Below are positions 33,132-34,274 of a stretch of 34,274 bases of DNA, piece by piece (within the stretch, counting starts at the first letter, position 1; the number at the start of each line of letters is the position of its first letter). A program made the position numbers and the translations under genes. The DNA is from Thiobacillus sp. 65-1059 (GTDB lineage: Bacteria; Pseudomonadota; Gammaproteobacteria; Burkholderiales; Thiobacillaceae). Where the stretch lies: NCBI GenBank assembly GCA_001897675.1, contig MKUE01000137.1, positions 1 through 34,274 on the forward strand, in the 5' to 3' direction. The notes under the pieces are model-generated. The model did not search any database and was not told the origin of the DNA. It saw only the letters and a program-made list of their open reading frames with translations.

Positions 33132-34274
33132 ATGTTCAGCAATATGAAAATCGGTATGCGCCTCGGCCTGGGCTTCGGCCTGGTCCTGCTTCTGCTGGCC
33201 GTCATCGCGGTCATCGCCATCACCCGCATGGGGCTGCTCAACGACAACGTCGACAAGATGAGCAACGACCGCTATCCCAAGACGGTCTGGGCCAACGCCA
33301 CCATCAACAACCTCAACATCGTCGCCCGCACCTCGCGCAACATCGCGCTGCTGAACGACCCGGCGAAGATCGCCGCCGAGCGCGAACAGCTGCTGGCCGC
33401 GCGCAAGATCGTGGCCGCGAACTTCGAGAAGCTGATGCAGACGGTCACCTCGGAGGAGGGCAAGAAGCTGCTGAAAACGGCGGACGACGCGCGCCTGGCG
33501 TTCATCGCGGCCGGCAACAGGTACCTCGAACTGGCGAACGCAGGAAAACGCGACGAGTCCGTGACTTTCCTGCTGACCGAGGTGACCGCCAAGCAGGGAG
33601 CGTTCATCGAAGCCCTGAACCGGCTGATCGCATACCAGGGTGGGATGATGGAAGAGGCCGGCAAGCAGGCCGCCGAGAATTACCGCAGCGCCTTCTCCCT
33701 GGTCGTCGCCCTGTCCATCGCCGCCGGCATGCTCGGGGCCGGCGTCGCCTACGGGGTCACCCGCAGCATCACTCGCCCGGCGCGCCAGGCCGTGGACATC
33801 GCCAACCGCCTGGCGGAAGGCGACCTGACGATGCAGGTCGAGGCCGACCGCAGGGACGAGATGGGCCAGTTGCTGGGCGCCATGGGCGCCATGGTCGCCA
33901 AGCTGACCCAGATCATCAGCGAAGTGCGCAGCGCCTCGGACAACCTGTCGTCCGCTTCCGAGCAGGTGTCCGCCACCGCGCAATCGCTGTCGCAGGGCGC
34001 CAGCGAACAGGCGGCCAGCGTGGAAGAGACGTCCGCCAGCATCGAGCAGATGTCCGCATCCATCAGCCAGAACACCGAGAACGCCAAAGTGACCGACGGC
34101 ATGGCGTCGAAGGCGGCGAAGGAGGCCACCGAGGGCGGCGAGGCGGTGAAGCAGACGGTGACCGCGATGAAGAGCATTGCCGGCAAGATCGGCATCATCG
34201 ACGACATCGCCTACCAGACCAACCTGCTGGCGCTGAATGCCGCCATCGAGGCGGCGCGCGCCGGCGAGCACGGC
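33132..34274 (+). CDS. Methyl-accepting chemotaxis protein, 4HB-type, 3' end missing
   Basis: The reading frame is open from the ATG at 33132 to the window edge (381 codons), so the gene is partial. A first membrane helix (about residues 11-31) is followed by a periplasmic four-helix-bundle ligand domain with the RYPKTVWAN and RNIALLND blocks typical of 4HB_MCP_1. A second helix lies at about residues 192-212, then a HAMP domain (VTRSITRPARQAV...LAEGDLT) and the signalling helices. The hairpin tip QTNLLALNAAIEAARAGEHG is canonical and reaches the last base. GGAGAG precedes the ATG. It follows cheA by 41 bp and is probably part of the same operon. Confidence 0.95.
   Translation, partial: MFSNMKIGMRLGLGFGLVLLLLAVIAVIAITRMGLLNDNVDKMSNDRYPKTVWANATINNLNIVARTSRNIALLNDPAKIAAEREQLLAARKIVAANFEKLMQTVTSEEGKKLLKTADDARLAFIAAGNRYLELANAGKRDESVTFLLTEVTAKQGAFIEALNRLIAYQGGMMEEAGKQAAENYRSAFSLVVALSIAAGMLGAGVAYGVTRSITRPARQAVDIANRLAEGDLTMQVEADRRDEMGQLLGAMGAMVAKLTQIISEVRSASDNLSSASEQVSATAQSLSQGASEQAASVEETSASIEQMSASISQNTENAKVTDGMASKAAKEATEGGEAVKQTVTAMKSIAGKIGIIDDIAYQTNLLALNAAIEAARAGEHG

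Noticed and set aside
32862-34271. Long minus-strand frame opposite cheA and the last chemoreceptor gene
   Set aside because: The plus strand here encodes canonical CheA P5 and a chemoreceptor signalling domain; the antisense product is Gly/His-rich without domains.

Overview
The window reads as a GC-rich betaproteobacterial chromosome segment. The best guess is a sulfur-oxidising relative of Thiobacillus or another Nitrosomonadales/Hydrogenophilales member. This rests on the protein families (BirA-CoaX-SPOR, the YicC/Gmk/RpoZ/SpoT/RidA/RecG/UbiCA block, Rph-RdgB-HemW, a DsrC/TusE-like protein) and on the 5S rRNA tail. The genus is inference. The window is almost fully coding; no gene-free stretch exceeds about 175 bases.

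Layout. (1) 1-84: 3' end of a 5S rRNA gene and the rRNA operon terminator. (2) 125-2498 (+): birA, coaX and a membrane-anchored SPOR-like protein, translationally coupled by ATGA overlaps. (3) 10366-2508 (-): eight co-directional genes, yicC-gmk-rpoZ-spoT-ridA-recG-ubiC-ubiA, covering RNA turnover, GMP/ppGpp metabolism, DNA repair and the first steps of ubiquinone synthesis. (4) 10469-15056 (+), divergent from yicC: a Hanks-type Ser/Thr kinase and a PP2C phosphatase, then rph-rdgB-hemW. A 160-bp MITE-like element flanked by CTAG sits exactly between kinase and phosphatase. (5) 15198-18453: an OmpA-family lipoprotein, a divergent marR/YIP1-family pair around a perfect operator-like palindrome, a DsrC-like protein without its C-terminal cysteine, and a pseudouridine synthase homologue whose catalytic Asp is replaced by Glu. 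(6) 18611-21090 (+): secreted dienelactone hydrolase-like protein, a divergent FolE whose second catalytic His is Gln, a 30-bp tandem repeat, an isoprenylcysteine methyltransferase-like membrane protein and a small unknown protein. (7) 24833-21098 (-): nfeD-slipin, a Bax-inhibitor-1 family protein and tatD; an intrinsic-terminator-like hairpin lies inside the first codons of tatD. (8) 25008-34274 (+): an orphan membrane sensor-like protein, a three-PAS NarL-type histidine kinase with its LuxR-type regulator, then a chemosensory cluster (receiver protein, short chemoreceptor, CheY, STAS protein, CheA, and a four-helix-bundle chemoreceptor cut by the window edge).

The least ordinary signals are the FolE with altered active site, the degenerate pseudouridine synthase, the CheA with two MshEN-like motifs in its linker, the short chemoreceptor with a Trp in the signalling tip, the MITE at the kinase/phosphatase junction and the hairpin in tatD. 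No CRISPR array, prophage, complete insertion sequence or tRNA was seen. Functional statements come from reading motifs by eye; no database search was run.
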